From Rubripirellula obstinata (GTDB lineage: Bacteria > Planctomycetota > Planctomycetia > Pirellulales > Pirellulaceae): DNA of 33,563 nucleotides. The notes under the pieces were generated by a model. The model ran no database searches. It was given only the letters and a program-made list of their open reading frames with translations, and was not told the DNA's origin. Positions within the stretch are counted from its first letter, which is position 1, and every line of letters begins with the position of its first letter. Below, in pieces: positions 17,513 to 26,360 of this stretch. The stretch is from NCBI RefSeq assembly GCF_001642955.1, contig NZ_LWSK01000063.1, positions 1-33,563 on the forward strand, read 5' to 3'. Made by a program: the position numbers and the translations under genes.

Positions 17513-18595
17513 TCAAGCGCGATTGATCTCGTTGATCAGCATTCGCAACTTGCCCAGTGCTCGGCGATTGAAGTGGAAGGTTAATCGTGGCAATTCAGCC
17601 AGGTCGGGCTCGCCACTCTCTTCAGGTAACGCGTCGCATTGGACGAACTTGCCATCGACTAAGATGTCGGCGAATTGGGTTTGGATGGTTTCAAGATGCT
17701 CGTCCGTTAAGGTTTGCTTCAACCGCATCACGACGCGATCTTTGACGTAACGCATGCTGTGATAGACGCGGTAGAAATCCAAGACCTCATCCACGGTTTC
17801 TTCTATTGAATTGGTGATCTTGTACAAGTTGACGTCTTCGGGACTGATCATCCCACCGTCCAACAAATGCTTGTCGATAAACTTGCCCAGGTCTTTCCAA
17901 TAGCTGCCGCCTTCGTGGTCCAGCAACACCAACGGCAACATGGTTTGCTTGCCGGTCTGCATCAAAGTGAGTGTTTCCAAGGCCTCGTCGATGGTGCCGA
18001 ATCCGCCTGGCAAACAAACCACGCCACTGCATTCTTTGACGAACATTAGTTTGCGAGTGAAGAAGTACTTCATCGTGACCAATTTTGGATCACCTTCGAT
18101 GTAGGGATTGGCCGACTGCTCAAACGGCAGCATGATGTTCAATCCCATCGATGCTTCACGCCCCGCACCGCGATGCCCGGCTTCCATGATTCCGCCACCG
18201 GCACCGGTGATGACCATCCAACCGTGATCGGCAAATCGCTTTCCGACTTCCACAGCAGCCTGATATTCGGGATGGTCAGGCTTGGTTCGAGCCGATCCAA
18301 AAATGGTGACTTTTCGGCGACGGCGATAGGGCCGAAACACGGTGAAGGCGTAACGAAGTTCGCGAAGCGTCCGCGACAGAATCTTCAAATCGCCGCGAGC
18401 CGTTTTGTCCTTTTCCAGACGATCGACCGTATGCCGCATGATCCGGTAAAGATCTTGTGAATCGACGGGCGTGCCAATCGGATCGTCGGCGGGTTGAGGA
18501 CGTTGCAGTTCGTCTTCGCCAATGGCTTCGCTGGGTAGCGATCTGTCAAAGCTTTTGGTGGAGGAGTCTTTCGAACCAGAGTCTTTGCGAGCCAT
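17513..18595 (-). CDS. LOG-family (TIGR00730-type) nucleotide N-glycosidase
   Basis: 360 aa, longer than minimal LOG proteins (about 190 aa). The Rossmann-like LOG domain spans about residues 95-270, with GAGGGIMEA (131-139) and the signature PGGFGTIDE (196-204). Family members cleave the N-glycosidic bond of nucleoside 5'-monophosphates (cytokinin-activating LOG, PpnN). About 90 residues N-terminal (charged, disordered-looking start) and 90 C-terminal flank the domain. The true substrate is uncertain; the gene stands alone and is divergent from the aminotransferase at 18787. Confidence 0.9.
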   Translation of the reverse strand: MARKDSGSKDSSTKSFDRSLPSEAIGEDELQRPQPADDPIGTPVDSQDLYRIMRHTVDRLEKDKTARGDLKILSRTLRELRYAFTVFRPYRRRRKVTIFGSARTKPDHPEYQAAVEVGKRFADHGWMVITGAGGGIMEAGHRGAGREASMGLNIMLPFEQSANPYIEGDPKLVTMKYFFTRKLMFVKECSGVVCLPGGFGTIDEALETLTLMQTGKQTMLPLVLLDHEGGSYWKDLGKFIDKHLLDGGMISPEDVNLYKITNSIEETVDEVLDFYRVYHSMRYVKDRVVMRLKQTLTDEHLETIQTQFADILVDGKFVQCDALPEESGEPDLAELPRLTFHFNRRALGKLRMLINEINRA

Positions 18596-18786
18596 GTTTT
18601 ATCCAGGAAAATACGAAACCAGCCGGGCGTCATATCATCGCGGTTCCCAGTAAATTGACAACCGGACAGGACGCTGATGGTGGTCCAGCCTGACTTGGAT
18701 TAGGATTTCCGACAGAACGCGGTTCGATATCAGCGTTTCCCTTATTCTTACTCCCGCAATCAACGCCCACTTAAGGGCCGATCGAC

Positions 18787-20004
18787 ATGACCAGTACCTC
18801 CGCCACATCGTCCCACCTCGGTGGCATCCAAGTCGCTCCGCCAGACGCAATCCTTGGTTTGACCGATGCCTTTAAAGCGGACAAAAACCCCGACAAGATG
18901 AATCTAAGCGTCGGTGTCTACAAAGATGCATCGGGTCAGACGCCGATCTTGCGATGCGTTAAAGCGGCCGAACGTCATTTGGTGGAAACCGAAGCGACCA
19001 AGGGCTACCTGCCCATCGATGGTGGCCCGGATTATCGCGACCATGTTCGGACATTAGTTTTTGGTTCGGAAATAGATTCGACCCGGGTTTGTGTTGCTCA
19101 AACACCGGGCGGTACCGGCGGGCTGCGACAAGCGGCGGCGTTTTTGGCTGACCAGATGGGGCCGACTCGCGTCTGGATCCCTTCACCCACTTGGGCAAAT
19201 CACAAAGCGATTTTTGCTTCGGAAGAATTACCGATCGAAGAGTATCGGTACTTGGCCGACGACAAAAAATCACTCGACGCCGCGGGCATGTTGGAAGACC
19301 TGCGAACTCGTTCCAAACCCGGCGACGCGGTGCTGTTGCATGCTTGTTGCCACAATCCCACCGGTGTTGACCCGACACTTTCTCAGTGGAAAGAAATCGC
19401 TAGCGTCGTGTCCGAAAAACGACTGCTGCCGCTGATCGATTTTGCTTACCAAGGTTTTGGCACGGGCTTGGAAGAAGACGCAAAATCAATCGCTGAAATC
19501 CTGTCCCAAGTTGACGAGGCATTCGTGTGCAGTTCGTTCTCCAAAAACTTTGGTCTGTATAGCGAACGCGTGGGGGCCCTTTCGATCGTTTCCGCCGATG
19601 CAAAGACATCAGTGTCGGTCCAAAGCCAAATGAAGCGTTTGATTCGATGCAATTACAGCAATCCACCGCGTCACGGCGCGGCCGTTGTCGCAGCGATTCT
19701 GGACGACGCAGATTTAACCACGATGTGGCACGACGAATTGAATCAAATGCGGACTCGGATCAAGGATCTTCGCGAGCGATTTGTAACGACGATGAAGTCC
19801 ACCGGCGCTGGCCATGACTTTTCGTTCCTACTAGATCAGAACGGGATGTTTTCATTCAGCGGACTCAATCCGATGCAGGTGGACGAGCTTCGCAATGAAC
19901 ACAGTATCTATATTGTTGGCAGCGGCCGAATCAATGTTGCTGGGATGAGCGAAAACAAGATGGAACAGCTTTGCGGTGCCGTCGCCAAGGTGATTGAGGG
20001 TTAA
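18787..20004 (+). CDS. Aspartate/aromatic amino acid aminotransferase (class I, AspC/TyrB type)
   Basis: 405 aa, the usual length for the Ia gamma subgroup. It exchanges amino groups between aspartate or aromatic amino acids and 2-oxoglutarate using PLP. HNPTGVD (189-195), D218 for the pyridine nitrogen, the PLP lysine K253 in SSFSKNFGLYSERVG, and a C-terminal GRINVAG with the substrate-carboxylate arginine are all visible. AspC and TyrB cannot be separated by eye. It is followed after 83 bases by the diadenylate cyclase gene on the same strand. Confidence 0.93.
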   Translation: MTSTSATSSHLGGIQVAPPDAILGLTDAFKADKNPDKMNLSVGVYKDASGQTPILRCVKAAERHLVETEATKGYLPIDGGPDYRDHVRTLVFGSEIDSTRVCVAQTPGGTGGLRQAAAFLADQMGPTRVWIPSPTWANHKAIFASEELPIEEYRYLADDKKSLDAAGMLEDLRTRSKPGDAVLLHACCHNPTGVDPTLSQWKEIASVVSEKRLLPLIDFAYQGFGTGLEEDAKSIAEILSQVDEAFVCSSFSKNFGLYSERVGALSIVSADAKTSVSVQSQMKRLIRCNYSNPPRHGAAVVAAILDDADLTTMWHDELNQMRTRIKDLRERFVTTMKSTGAGHDFSFLLDQNGMFSFSGLNPMQVDELRNEHSIYIVGSGRINVAGMSENKMEQLCGAVAKVIEG

Positions 20005-20087
20005 TGTATCCTGGGCGAAATGGGCAGGGTTCGTTATTATTACTTTTGAAGTAGTGAACTTCCGTCCTTTTCCTGGATATCCGCCCG

Positions 20088-21041
20088 ATGGCGACCCAAC
20101 GATTAACCAAACACAATGCCGCTATGGTTCAAGCGGCCGTCGCATTGGCCAAAAAACGCAGCGCTGACGCATTGCTCTTGCTGTTGGACGGATCCCTGGA
20201 TTGGAAACGAATCGCCGAAATGGCGGACGGTATCGAAAAGCCTGTCATCGTTGCAGTCGATGCCGCTGATGACTTGGAAGGCGCCTCCGAGGCTGGGCTG
20301 AAACCGCTGGCACTGAACAAAGAAAAGGCTCCCATGCTGGAGCGTTTGCAGCACGCTTTATTGGAAGCTGCTGCGGACGAATTCATTCGCACCAACGGCG
20401 AAGTGGTCGCGGTTTACAGCGGGTTTCAACAAGGAAGGCTTGATTCGATCAGCCACCTGCAACTTGACGAGCGGATGCGGCGATTGACGACTCGCGATCT
20501 GCAAATGATCGAAAGCCGCGTACCGCTGCAAACCCTGAAAGCCGTCGTTGATTTGGCCGCTCAGATTGGCCGGGAAGGTCGCGAAGGCAAACCGGTGGGA
20601 ACGCTGTTTGTCGTCGGTGATACTCGAAAAGTGCTGGAACACAGCAACGACAGCGGCGTCGATCCGTTCCGCGGCTACAACAAAAACTATCGCAATTTGC
20701 TGGACGCGAAAGTCCAAGACGACGCAAAAGAAATTGCGCAGCTTGATGGTGCGTTTGTCGTCGGCAGTGATGGCGTGATCGAGCGCAGCCGGCAAATGCT
20801 GGAAGTGTCCCACGAAGACCTGACGATGACCAAGGGCTTGGGAGCACGCCACTGGGCCGCCGCCGCGGTCACGCGAAAAACTAAAGCGATCAGTGTCGTC
20901 GTCAGCCAATCCACCGGCACCGTGCGTTTGTATCAGGACGGCAATTTGGTAATGCGGATCGAGCCGATGGACAAAGCGGTGACCTGGCAAGAATTCAACT
21001 TTGAACCACCGTCGAAGAAGTCGAGCGACGAAAAGTCCTAA
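20088..21041 (+). CDS. dacZ: DacZ-like diadenylate cyclase (DisA_N/DAC domain)
   Basis: 317 aa. The C-terminal part (about 165-290) is a DAC domain: D220-G221-A222 in LDGAFVVGSDG and G252-A-R-H-W in LGARHWAAAAVT, followed by VVVSQSTGTVRLY. This fold condenses two ATP into c-di-AMP. The canonical RHR motif reads RHW (254-256). The N-terminal part (about 1-120, ADALLLLLDG, KPVIVAVDA, EVVAVYSG) looks like the pyruvate-kinase-C-like domain known in archaeal DacZ. There is no membrane segment and no DisA helix-hairpin-helix region. The name is by architecture; activity is inferred. Its 3' end overlaps lnt by 47 bases on the other strand. Confidence 0.82.
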   Translation: MATQRLTKHNAAMVQAAVALAKKRSADALLLLLDGSLDWKRIAEMADGIEKPVIVAVDAADDLEGASEAGLKPLALNKEKAPMLERLQHALLEAAADEFIRTNGEVVAVYSGFQQGRLDSISHLQLDERMRRLTTRDLQMIESRVPLQTLKAVVDLAAQIGREGREGKPVGTLFVVGDTRKVLEHSNDSGVDPFRGYNKNYRNLLDAKVQDDAKEIAQLDGAFVVGSDGVIERSRQMLEVSHEDLTMTKGLGARHWAAAAVTRKTKAISVVVSQSTGTVRLYQDGNLVMRIEPMDKAVTWQEFNFEPPSKKSSDEKS

Positions 21042-22596
21042 ACTTCAATACCATCACCGCGACAGCGATCGTGGCGAGGTGGGAAAACCAGTCTCCGAAA
21101 CGGCTGTAGATCGTCAGCGACGTTTCCATGGGAACCACCGCGGCAAGAACGCCAGGCTGTTCAACCGGGATCTGTTTCACAATTTGCCCGTCGGGATGAA
21201 TCAGGCAAGTGATTCCTGTTGCGGCGCAACGCAGCATCGCCCGACGGTTTTCAACCGCTCGCAATTGCGACAACCAAAGATGTTGTCGCAGCGTGTCGGG
21301 GTCATCGAATCCCGATCCATTGATCAGTGAAATCAAACACTGGGCACCTTCGCGAGTAGTCGCTGCTGAATTCGCTGCGACCATATCTTCATAGCAAACC
21401 AAGACTCCGATCTTACATCCGTTTTTCATGGTGACAGGTGCATCGCTTGTGCCACGGATCAATTCGGTATCGACAGCCGCCCAATCTCGCATTTGAGGGA
21501 ACCATGTTTCGCCGGGAACGTATTCGCCGATCGGCATTAACGTACGTTTGACATAGCGATCACAGATTTCTTTATCGCGGTCGATCAGTAGTGCGGTGTT
21601 CTTATACGGCCCTTGGTCGCGGCCACCGTCTTCATATACTTTCGCACCAGCTAATAACTCACTTGGATTACCAGGGTAAGGGTCAAGTGCGGGATTGGGG
21701 GCCTCTGATTTAATCACAACTTGCAAGTGATCGCGAAAATCTGACAGGCTGCTGTGGTAATGGCCCAGCGTCGATTCTGGCCAGACATACAGGTCAGCCG
21801 ATGGTTCCACTGAATCCGAAAGTTGACGAGTTTTGTCTAAGCTGCCAACAAAGTTGGGGCTGACTTGCACAGCGGCAACATCAATCGTCTCGCTCGATTG
21901 AACACGTTGTTGCCAAGCGTTGCTTTCTACCGCTCCCCAAAAAAAGATCGCGACAACGATGGTGGTGGCAAACAGAAACTCCATCCAATCGCGCCGCGTC
22001 TGATGATCGAGCCATAGCTTAGCGATCGCCACACAGGCCAAGATCACCACCGCGCTAATTCCGGCAGTTCCCGCAACGGCAGCGATTTGGATCAGCGGAA
22101 TCACGGAAAGATACGTATGAGCAACCGCCCAACCGAAAACCTGTGGGTGCCAAAACTCGATCACGACCCAAGTTGGCACCAGCATCCAAAGCCAGGATTT
22201 CCCTTGTCGATACAACAGACTTGATGCAACACCCAGCAAACCGAAGGCGATCGCCTCCCAGCCAATCAACAAACCAAACACAATTCGAGCCCAGATTTCC
22301 GACAGGTTTGTTGTTTCAAAAATCGAAAAGGGTGCCCAGTGAAACGCGATCGACAGCGCCGCCGACCCAATTAGAAATCCCTGCAACGCGGCGGCTTTTA
22401 CAGGCTGCCGTGCCGTTTGGACAATCAGAGCTGTCCAACCGAGCGTGCCAAGAATGCACAGATGTGGATACAACCAAGGCAATCCAACCAGGACTGCCGT
22501 CGCGGTCATCGTCGCCACTCGGCTTAGCAAAGAAGTGAGTGCCAAACGTCTGGGCTTCGTTTCGTCTAAACCAGATTCGAGTGCAATCGTCTGCAT
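20995..22596 (-). CDS. lnt: Apolipoprotein N-acyltransferase
   Basis: 533 aa inner-membrane enzyme that adds the third acyl chain to lipoproteins. Six or so N-terminal membrane spans (to about residue 220) precede a nitrilase-type domain (about 235-490) and a last span (about 505-520). The E-K-C triad is present: E274 in WPESTLG, K350 in YVKRTLMPIGEYVP, C401 in VCYEDM. Its presence implies triacylated lipoproteins and an outer membrane, in line with current views of planctomycetes. It converges on and overlaps the diadenylate cyclase gene. Confidence 0.92.
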   Translation of the reverse strand: MQTIALESGLDETKPRRLALTSLLSRVATMTATAVLVGLPWLYPHLCILGTLGWTALIVQTARQPVKAAALQGFLIGSAALSIAFHWAPFSIFETTNLSEIWARIVFGLLIGWEAIAFGLLGVASSLLYRQGKSWLWMLVPTWVVIEFWHPQVFGWAVAHTYLSVIPLIQIAAVAGTAGISAVVILACVAIAKLWLDHQTRRDWMEFLFATTIVVAIFFWGAVESNAWQQRVQSSETIDVAAVQVSPNFVGSLDKTRQLSDSVEPSADLYVWPESTLGHYHSSLSDFRDHLQVVIKSEAPNPALDPYPGNPSELLAGAKVYEDGGRDQGPYKNTALLIDRDKEICDRYVKRTLMPIGEYVPGETWFPQMRDWAAVDTELIRGTSDAPVTMKNGCKIGVLVCYEDMVAANSAATTREGAQCLISLINGSGFDDPDTLRQHLWLSQLRAVENRRAMLRCAATGITCLIHPDGQIVKQIPVEQPGVLAAVVPMETSLTIYSRFGDWFSHLATIAVAVMVLKFRTFRRSTSSTVVQS

Positions 22597-22719
22597 GGAA
22601 TTAAGGAACTAGTGGCGGAAGCACAATGATGAAAACAAAAAAGGGCCAGCGATGCCAAGCTGTCGCTGTATCGCTGACCCCGACATTCATTCCTTGCAAA
22701 TTCAGAATGCAATCTCGAC

Positions 22720-23106
22720 TTATTCCAAGGAGACCGATGGCCGAAGAATAGCACTCGTCCGAATCACTTGCTTCTGGCCGTTACTCACCCTCAACGTAGC
22801 CGACTCAAAGCTACTTGCCGTAACACTGCTACTTGCAAAGGCAGCAACAACATCGTGGTTACCGGCATTCAAATTCTTGAATTCGGTTCTTTCTCCACCA
22901 TCCAAAACACGTCCACCTCGTTCCATGAATTCTTCAAGCGTTGTTGAAGAAATCAACACGTCGCTTGGATCGACGGCGACCAGAACGGTTGAGTCCGAGT
23001 CATTGAACACCTCGATTGAACCTTTTGTCTTAGAGCTGCCACCGCCTGCCATTGCCATTGATGGAAAAGCGAATGCAACCAGAGCAGCTAAACATAGTTT
23101 GTACAT
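22720..23106 (-). CDS. Small secreted protein of unknown function
   Basis: 128 aa with a clear Sec signal peptide: positive start MYK, hydrophobic core LAALVAFAFP and a likely cut after AMA near residue 20. The mature part is a compact beta-rich domain of about 108 residues without cysteines, reminiscent of small Ig-like folds (GSIEVFNDSDSTVLVAVD, LNAGNHDVVAAF). It stands alone. Function not recognised. Confidence 0.8.
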   Translation of the reverse strand: MYKLCLAALVAFAFPSMAMAGGGSSKTKGSIEVFNDSDSTVLVAVDPSDVLISSTTLEEFMERGGRVLDGGERTEFKNLNAGNHDVVAAFASSSVTASSFESATLRVSNGQKQVIRTSAILRPSVSLE

Positions 23107-23231
23107 CTGAAACTCTCTCTTTGTGAAGTAACTTGGGTAATACTTGTAGACATCGGATCAGGTCTGCTTGTCGTGTGCCTCCTATTGGGTTCGCGTAAAA
23201 GTCGTCCTTAAGGAACGAGCGGGAAATTAGT

Positions 23232-23289
23232 GTCGCCTTTCGTTCCGCGAAAGTAGCGAATCCGCTGCTTTCGCGGAGCGAAAGGCGAC
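23232..23289. repeat. Palindromic repeat, family C (copy 1)
   Basis: Arms of 27 bases at 23232-23258 and 23263-23289 with two mismatches. The core is GTCGCCTTTCG..CCGCGAAAG. A perfect relative lies at 32397-32460. It sits between two minus-strand genes. Confidence 0.85.
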
Positions 23290-23325
23290 TATAAAAGTCG
23301 CACGTTCCCAGGTGTTGGTGTGGAT

Positions 23326-24165
23326 TTACTCGAATAAGCGTTCGACCGATTCGTAACCGTTGCGAGAACAAATGGCACCGAGCAATGGTTCGTCCATCGA
23401 TTCGGTTAAGTAGCGAATCGAGCCATCGGCAAAACCTGCCTGTGCACCGCCGGGATGAAAGCTGAAAATCTCGCCGCTGTTGTCAACGTTGATGGCTCCG
23501 TTGTCATGTGAAATGATGTTCCCGCCATCCGCCCACATTCCGTGTGATTCTGGTAATCGATCGACGACCTCAACAACGCAAAGCGTGTAGCTGGTACCAT
23601 CGACCACCTCGGTAAGCGAAACCGGATGTTGCCTTCGGTCGGTTGATCGAATCAAAACGCCGTTGTTGATATCGAAACCGATAATGGACCGCGACGATGC
23701 GAGAGCGCTGCCCATGACGCCTGCGTAATCAGTGTCTCCATCAACATTCAAAATTGATGATGGACAACGAAAAACCGGCAACACTGCCTTGGCTAGCGAT
23801 GCGTTTTTTTGCGGATCATTCCACGCGACGTTGCGGTTCCAGGATTGGGCAAGCGAGGTCTGCTCGAGCGGTCCTAGAATCGCCGAGCACCATGATTGAT
23901 TCCGACTCTGCCTCTTGTCATTTCCAAACGGCAGCCGGTCAAACATGCTGTGGAATTGGTGCAGCGCCAGGATCTGTTGATGCAAGCGATTGGAACACTG
24001 GACGCGGCGTGAGGCCTCGCGAGCCGATTGGACTCCCGACAATCCCAACGACAACAAGACGCCAATGATGCTGATGACGACCAGCAATTCAACCAACGTG
24101 AATCCAGCCGAACGACGGAAGCGAACGATCATGTCGTCGGATCTTGGTCTTAGCAACTGAAACAC
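23326..24165 (-). CDS. DUF1559 family prepilin-like protein
   Basis: 279 aa. It starts with a type IV pilin-like N-terminus: RRSAGFTLVELLVVISIIGVLLSLGLSGVQ (residues about 17-46, given here as the leader boundary at G21-F22). The DUF1559 domain follows, ending with FADGSIRYL near residue 245. Cleavage after G21 by prepilin peptidase is predicted. An internal ATG at residue 12 is an alternative start. The family is greatly expanded in planctomycetes and probably forms pseudopilins or surface proteins. No other secretion gene is adjacent. Confidence 0.9.
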   Translation of the reverse strand: MFQLLRPRSDDMIVRFRRSAGFTLVELLVVISIIGVLLSLGLSGVQSAREASRRVQCSNRLHQQILALHQFHSMFDRLPFGNDKRQSRNQSWCSAILGPLEQTSLAQSWNRNVAWNDPQKNASLAKAVLPVFRCPSSILNVDGDTDYAGVMGSALASSRSIIGFDINNGVLIRSTDRRQHPVSLTEVVDGTSYTLCVVEVVDRLPESHGMWADGGNIISHDNGAINVDNSGEIFSFHPGGAQAGFADGSIRYLTESMDEPLLGAICSRNGYESVERLFE

Positions 24166-24636
24166 CGGACACTCCCTTTAGGAACCAGCTTCCCCCATGC
24201 GATGTACCGAAGTAGTCCCTCCGGCAAAAGCCGCACCCTCTATGGGTTTTCTAACATCACAGAATGCCCCACGCAATAGGGTGGGGTATACCCTCTACCA
24301 CCCGGCGAATTGCGTACCAAATCAGCGGGAACAGCAATTTCCAATAGGCACAACGCCCGAAGACACTTGAAACCCGAGAAACAGGTTTTTCGAGGTTTTT
24401 TGGCCGTTAGGTCAGCGTGAGGATGCCCTCACCAACTGAGGGTCGTTGGCACACAGAAGTACGCCGGAACAAGTAGACCGCAACGCCAACGGTTCCCGCT
24501 CAATTCTAGGGACCTGCCTGGCCTGATGAAAATCATTGCAACGCAGCAAATTGGGTAAGCTGCACCATGGCAAACAACACAAACTGCAGCGCTGTGAAGC
24601 ATTGTGGCAACTGCACATTTCCCCTGATCGCCAGTA

Positions 24637-24714
24637 TGTAGGCCGTAGCGAGCCATAGCGAGTTACGGCAATTTGCGCAACGCCGTAACTCGCTATGGCT
24701 CGCTACGGCCTACT
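24637..24714. repeat. Long perfect palindrome, family D
   Basis: Arms of 31-32 bases at 24638-24669 and 24682-24713 are perfectly complementary, with a 12-base loop. The arm contains GTAGCGAGCCATAGCGAG, itself made of near-repeated GTAGCGAG/ATAGCGAG words. No second copy was seen in the window. Confidence 0.88.
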
Positions 24715-24792
24715 TTCAAGGGTCGCCAGAAGTTGACAACGACACATTTTCATCAGGCCAGGACCTGTCCCGATATGATTTCCTGATTTTCC

Positions 24793-24863
24793 CGTAGCTG
24801 GTCCCGCTAGGGTTCAGTCCATCATTAGCTGTACCCGACTGAACCCTGGCGGGCCCAGCTACG
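24793..24863. repeat. Palindromic repeat, family B (intergenic copy)
   Basis: Arms of 27 bases at 24793-24819 and 24837-24863 with two mismatches, matching the copy inside the membrane-protein gene at 13696-13768. Spacers differ in sequence and length. Confidence 0.88.
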
Positions 24864-24905
24864 AAAACTTTCCCGCCACGTACGGAAGTTGTTTCGGGAC
24901 AATTC

Positions 24906-26360
24906 CTAAGTAGACGACACGGCTAGGTCCTTGCCGTCGATCGCGTGATGGTTGCCGTGGTCCGCAGCGGAAGCAAGAAGAGTGCGGTTTAGAAAGTCGG
25001 GCCAGACTAATTCTTCTAGTTTTGTTTCGCCGAGCGTGATGGTCTCGTTGACATTCAGATTGCCTTCCAGAATGTGCGCCGAATTGAGCGCGTAGAAACC
25101 CGGCACGCTTGTCACAATCGGCGGCAACCGAGTGCTGTAATCGATCGTGGAGAGAGCCGCGACATACTTGGCTCGAGCCACCTTGAAATCAATCACATTG
25201 TCGCGACTAAAATGGTCGTACATTTTCTCCAGCGTCGACAAACACTTTTCCTTGTAGTCCTGGTCGCTTTCGTTCAATCCATCGTGGTCGTCTGGCAGAT
25301 ACTTCGGCAGATAAACCAAGTGCTTGCCGCCGAGTTGGGTTTCGGAGTTAACGATCGTTGACATCTCAATCACTGCCGTCAACGGAACCCATGTGTCGGT
25401 GATATTGGTGACGTAGTAAGGACTGATCGGTTTTTCGAGCAGCATCGACGCGCAGACGACACCGAGGTAGCGGATTTCTTCTAGCTGTTTTTTCTCTACG
25501 TCAGTCAACTCGTCACAACTTCGCGCGATCAGTGGCGACGCAATCGTTGAGACAACATTGTCAAACTTCTCGACGCGGCCATCACCAAAATCGACTTCCA
25601 GGATTCCATCGTCACTCTGAGTCTTACGGATACTTTGGACCGGATGACCCGCCAATAAACGAACACCGCGCTGTGCCAGCATGTCGGTCCAGCTTTCCAA
25701 GATCCGAGCGTACCCGCCGGGAACGTAGCCGAACATTTCTTTCTTTGCGCCGCTACGACGCGCTTTGTACATCCGAGCGGTATGCGCCCAAATGAAGGCA
25801 GCCGATGTTTGTTTGTAGGCTTCGCCCAATTTTGCTTTTAGCAGCGGCAACCAAACTTTCTCAAACGCTCCGTTGCCCGACCAACGACGCAGCCATTTTT
25901 CGACGGACAACTTTTCCATCCGCCGCCAATTCTTGATCTTGGACGCCAAGAAAATGGTTCCGCCCAACCGCAGTCGCTCAATCATCGAAAGCGGCGGAAA
26001 CCGCAAAAATTCCGCGGTGTTGCTCATCGAAAGCAGTTTTCCGCCCGCGTAGAAACCTGTCTTGGTTTCGACCCAGTCGATCTCTTTTTCCAGATCGAGT
26101 TCATCCAATAATTCGCGAAGTTTGGAATCGCTTAGCAGTGTCACATGGTAGAAACGGTCCCAGGCTGTTTGGCCCAATGTCCATGCACTGGTCAAACCGC
26201 CAAAGGTCGGCGCGGCCTCGGCGATGGTCACGTTCTGTCCGCGCTGCTGAAGATCACGAGCGATCTTCAGCCCCATCACTCCACCACCAATCACCAACCA
26301 AGACTTCTGTGGTGCCGCGTCTGTTGTCTTCTCAACCGAATTCAACTCGCTCACCTTCAC
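24906..26360 (-). CDS. FAD-dependent oxidoreductase (protoporphyrinogen oxidase/amine oxidase-like)
   Basis: About 484 aa from the GTG at 26360, whose GTGA overlaps the stop of the glycosyltransferase gene before it; the frame is open to 26525 but the extra 55 residues have no family character. The N-terminal dinucleotide-binding motif GGGVMG lies at about 25-30, followed by GGLTSAW, typical of the NAD(P)-binding_8/amino-oxidase group. Coupling to GT2 and GT87-like genes suggests a role in modifying a lipid-linked or envelope sugar or isoprenoid, not haem synthesis. The substrate is unknown. Confidence 0.88.
   Translation of the reverse strand: MKVSELNSVEKTTDAAPQKSWLVIGGGVMGLKIARDLQQRGQNVTIAEAAPTFGGLTSAWTLGQTAWDRFYHVTLLSDSKLRELLDELDLEKEIDWVETKTGFYAGGKLLSMSNTAEFLRFPPLSMIERLRLGGTIFLASKIKNWRRMEKLSVEKWLRRWSGNGAFEKVWLPLLKAKLGEAYKQTSAAFIWAHTARMYKARRSGAKKEMFGYVPGGYARILESWTDMLAQRGVRLLAGHPVQSIRKTQSDDGILEVDFGDGRVEKFDNVVSTIASPLIARSCDELTDVEKKQLEEIRYLGVVCASMLLEKPISPYYVTNITDTWVPLTAVIEMSTIVNSETQLGGKHLVYLPKYLPDDHDGLNESDQDYKEKCLSTLEKMYDHFSRDNVIDFKVARAKYVAALSTIDYSTRLPPIVTSVPGFYALNSAHILEGNLNVNETITLGETKLEELVWPDFLNRTLLASAADHGNHHAIDGKDLAVSST

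Larger units (their letters stand above)
24166..24905. other. Intergenic region with two palindromes
   Basis: About 740 bases with no supported gene; short minus-strand frames near 24412-24656 lack any protein-like features. It holds the perfect palindrome 24638-24713 and a family B element 24793-24863. The left part is the upstream region of the DUF1559 gene. Confidence 0.65.

Noticed and set aside
24412-24656. Cysteine-rich small frames on the minus strand (68 and 75 aa)
   Set aside because: No start context, no conserved-looking pattern, and two overlapping frames equally open; probably non-coding.
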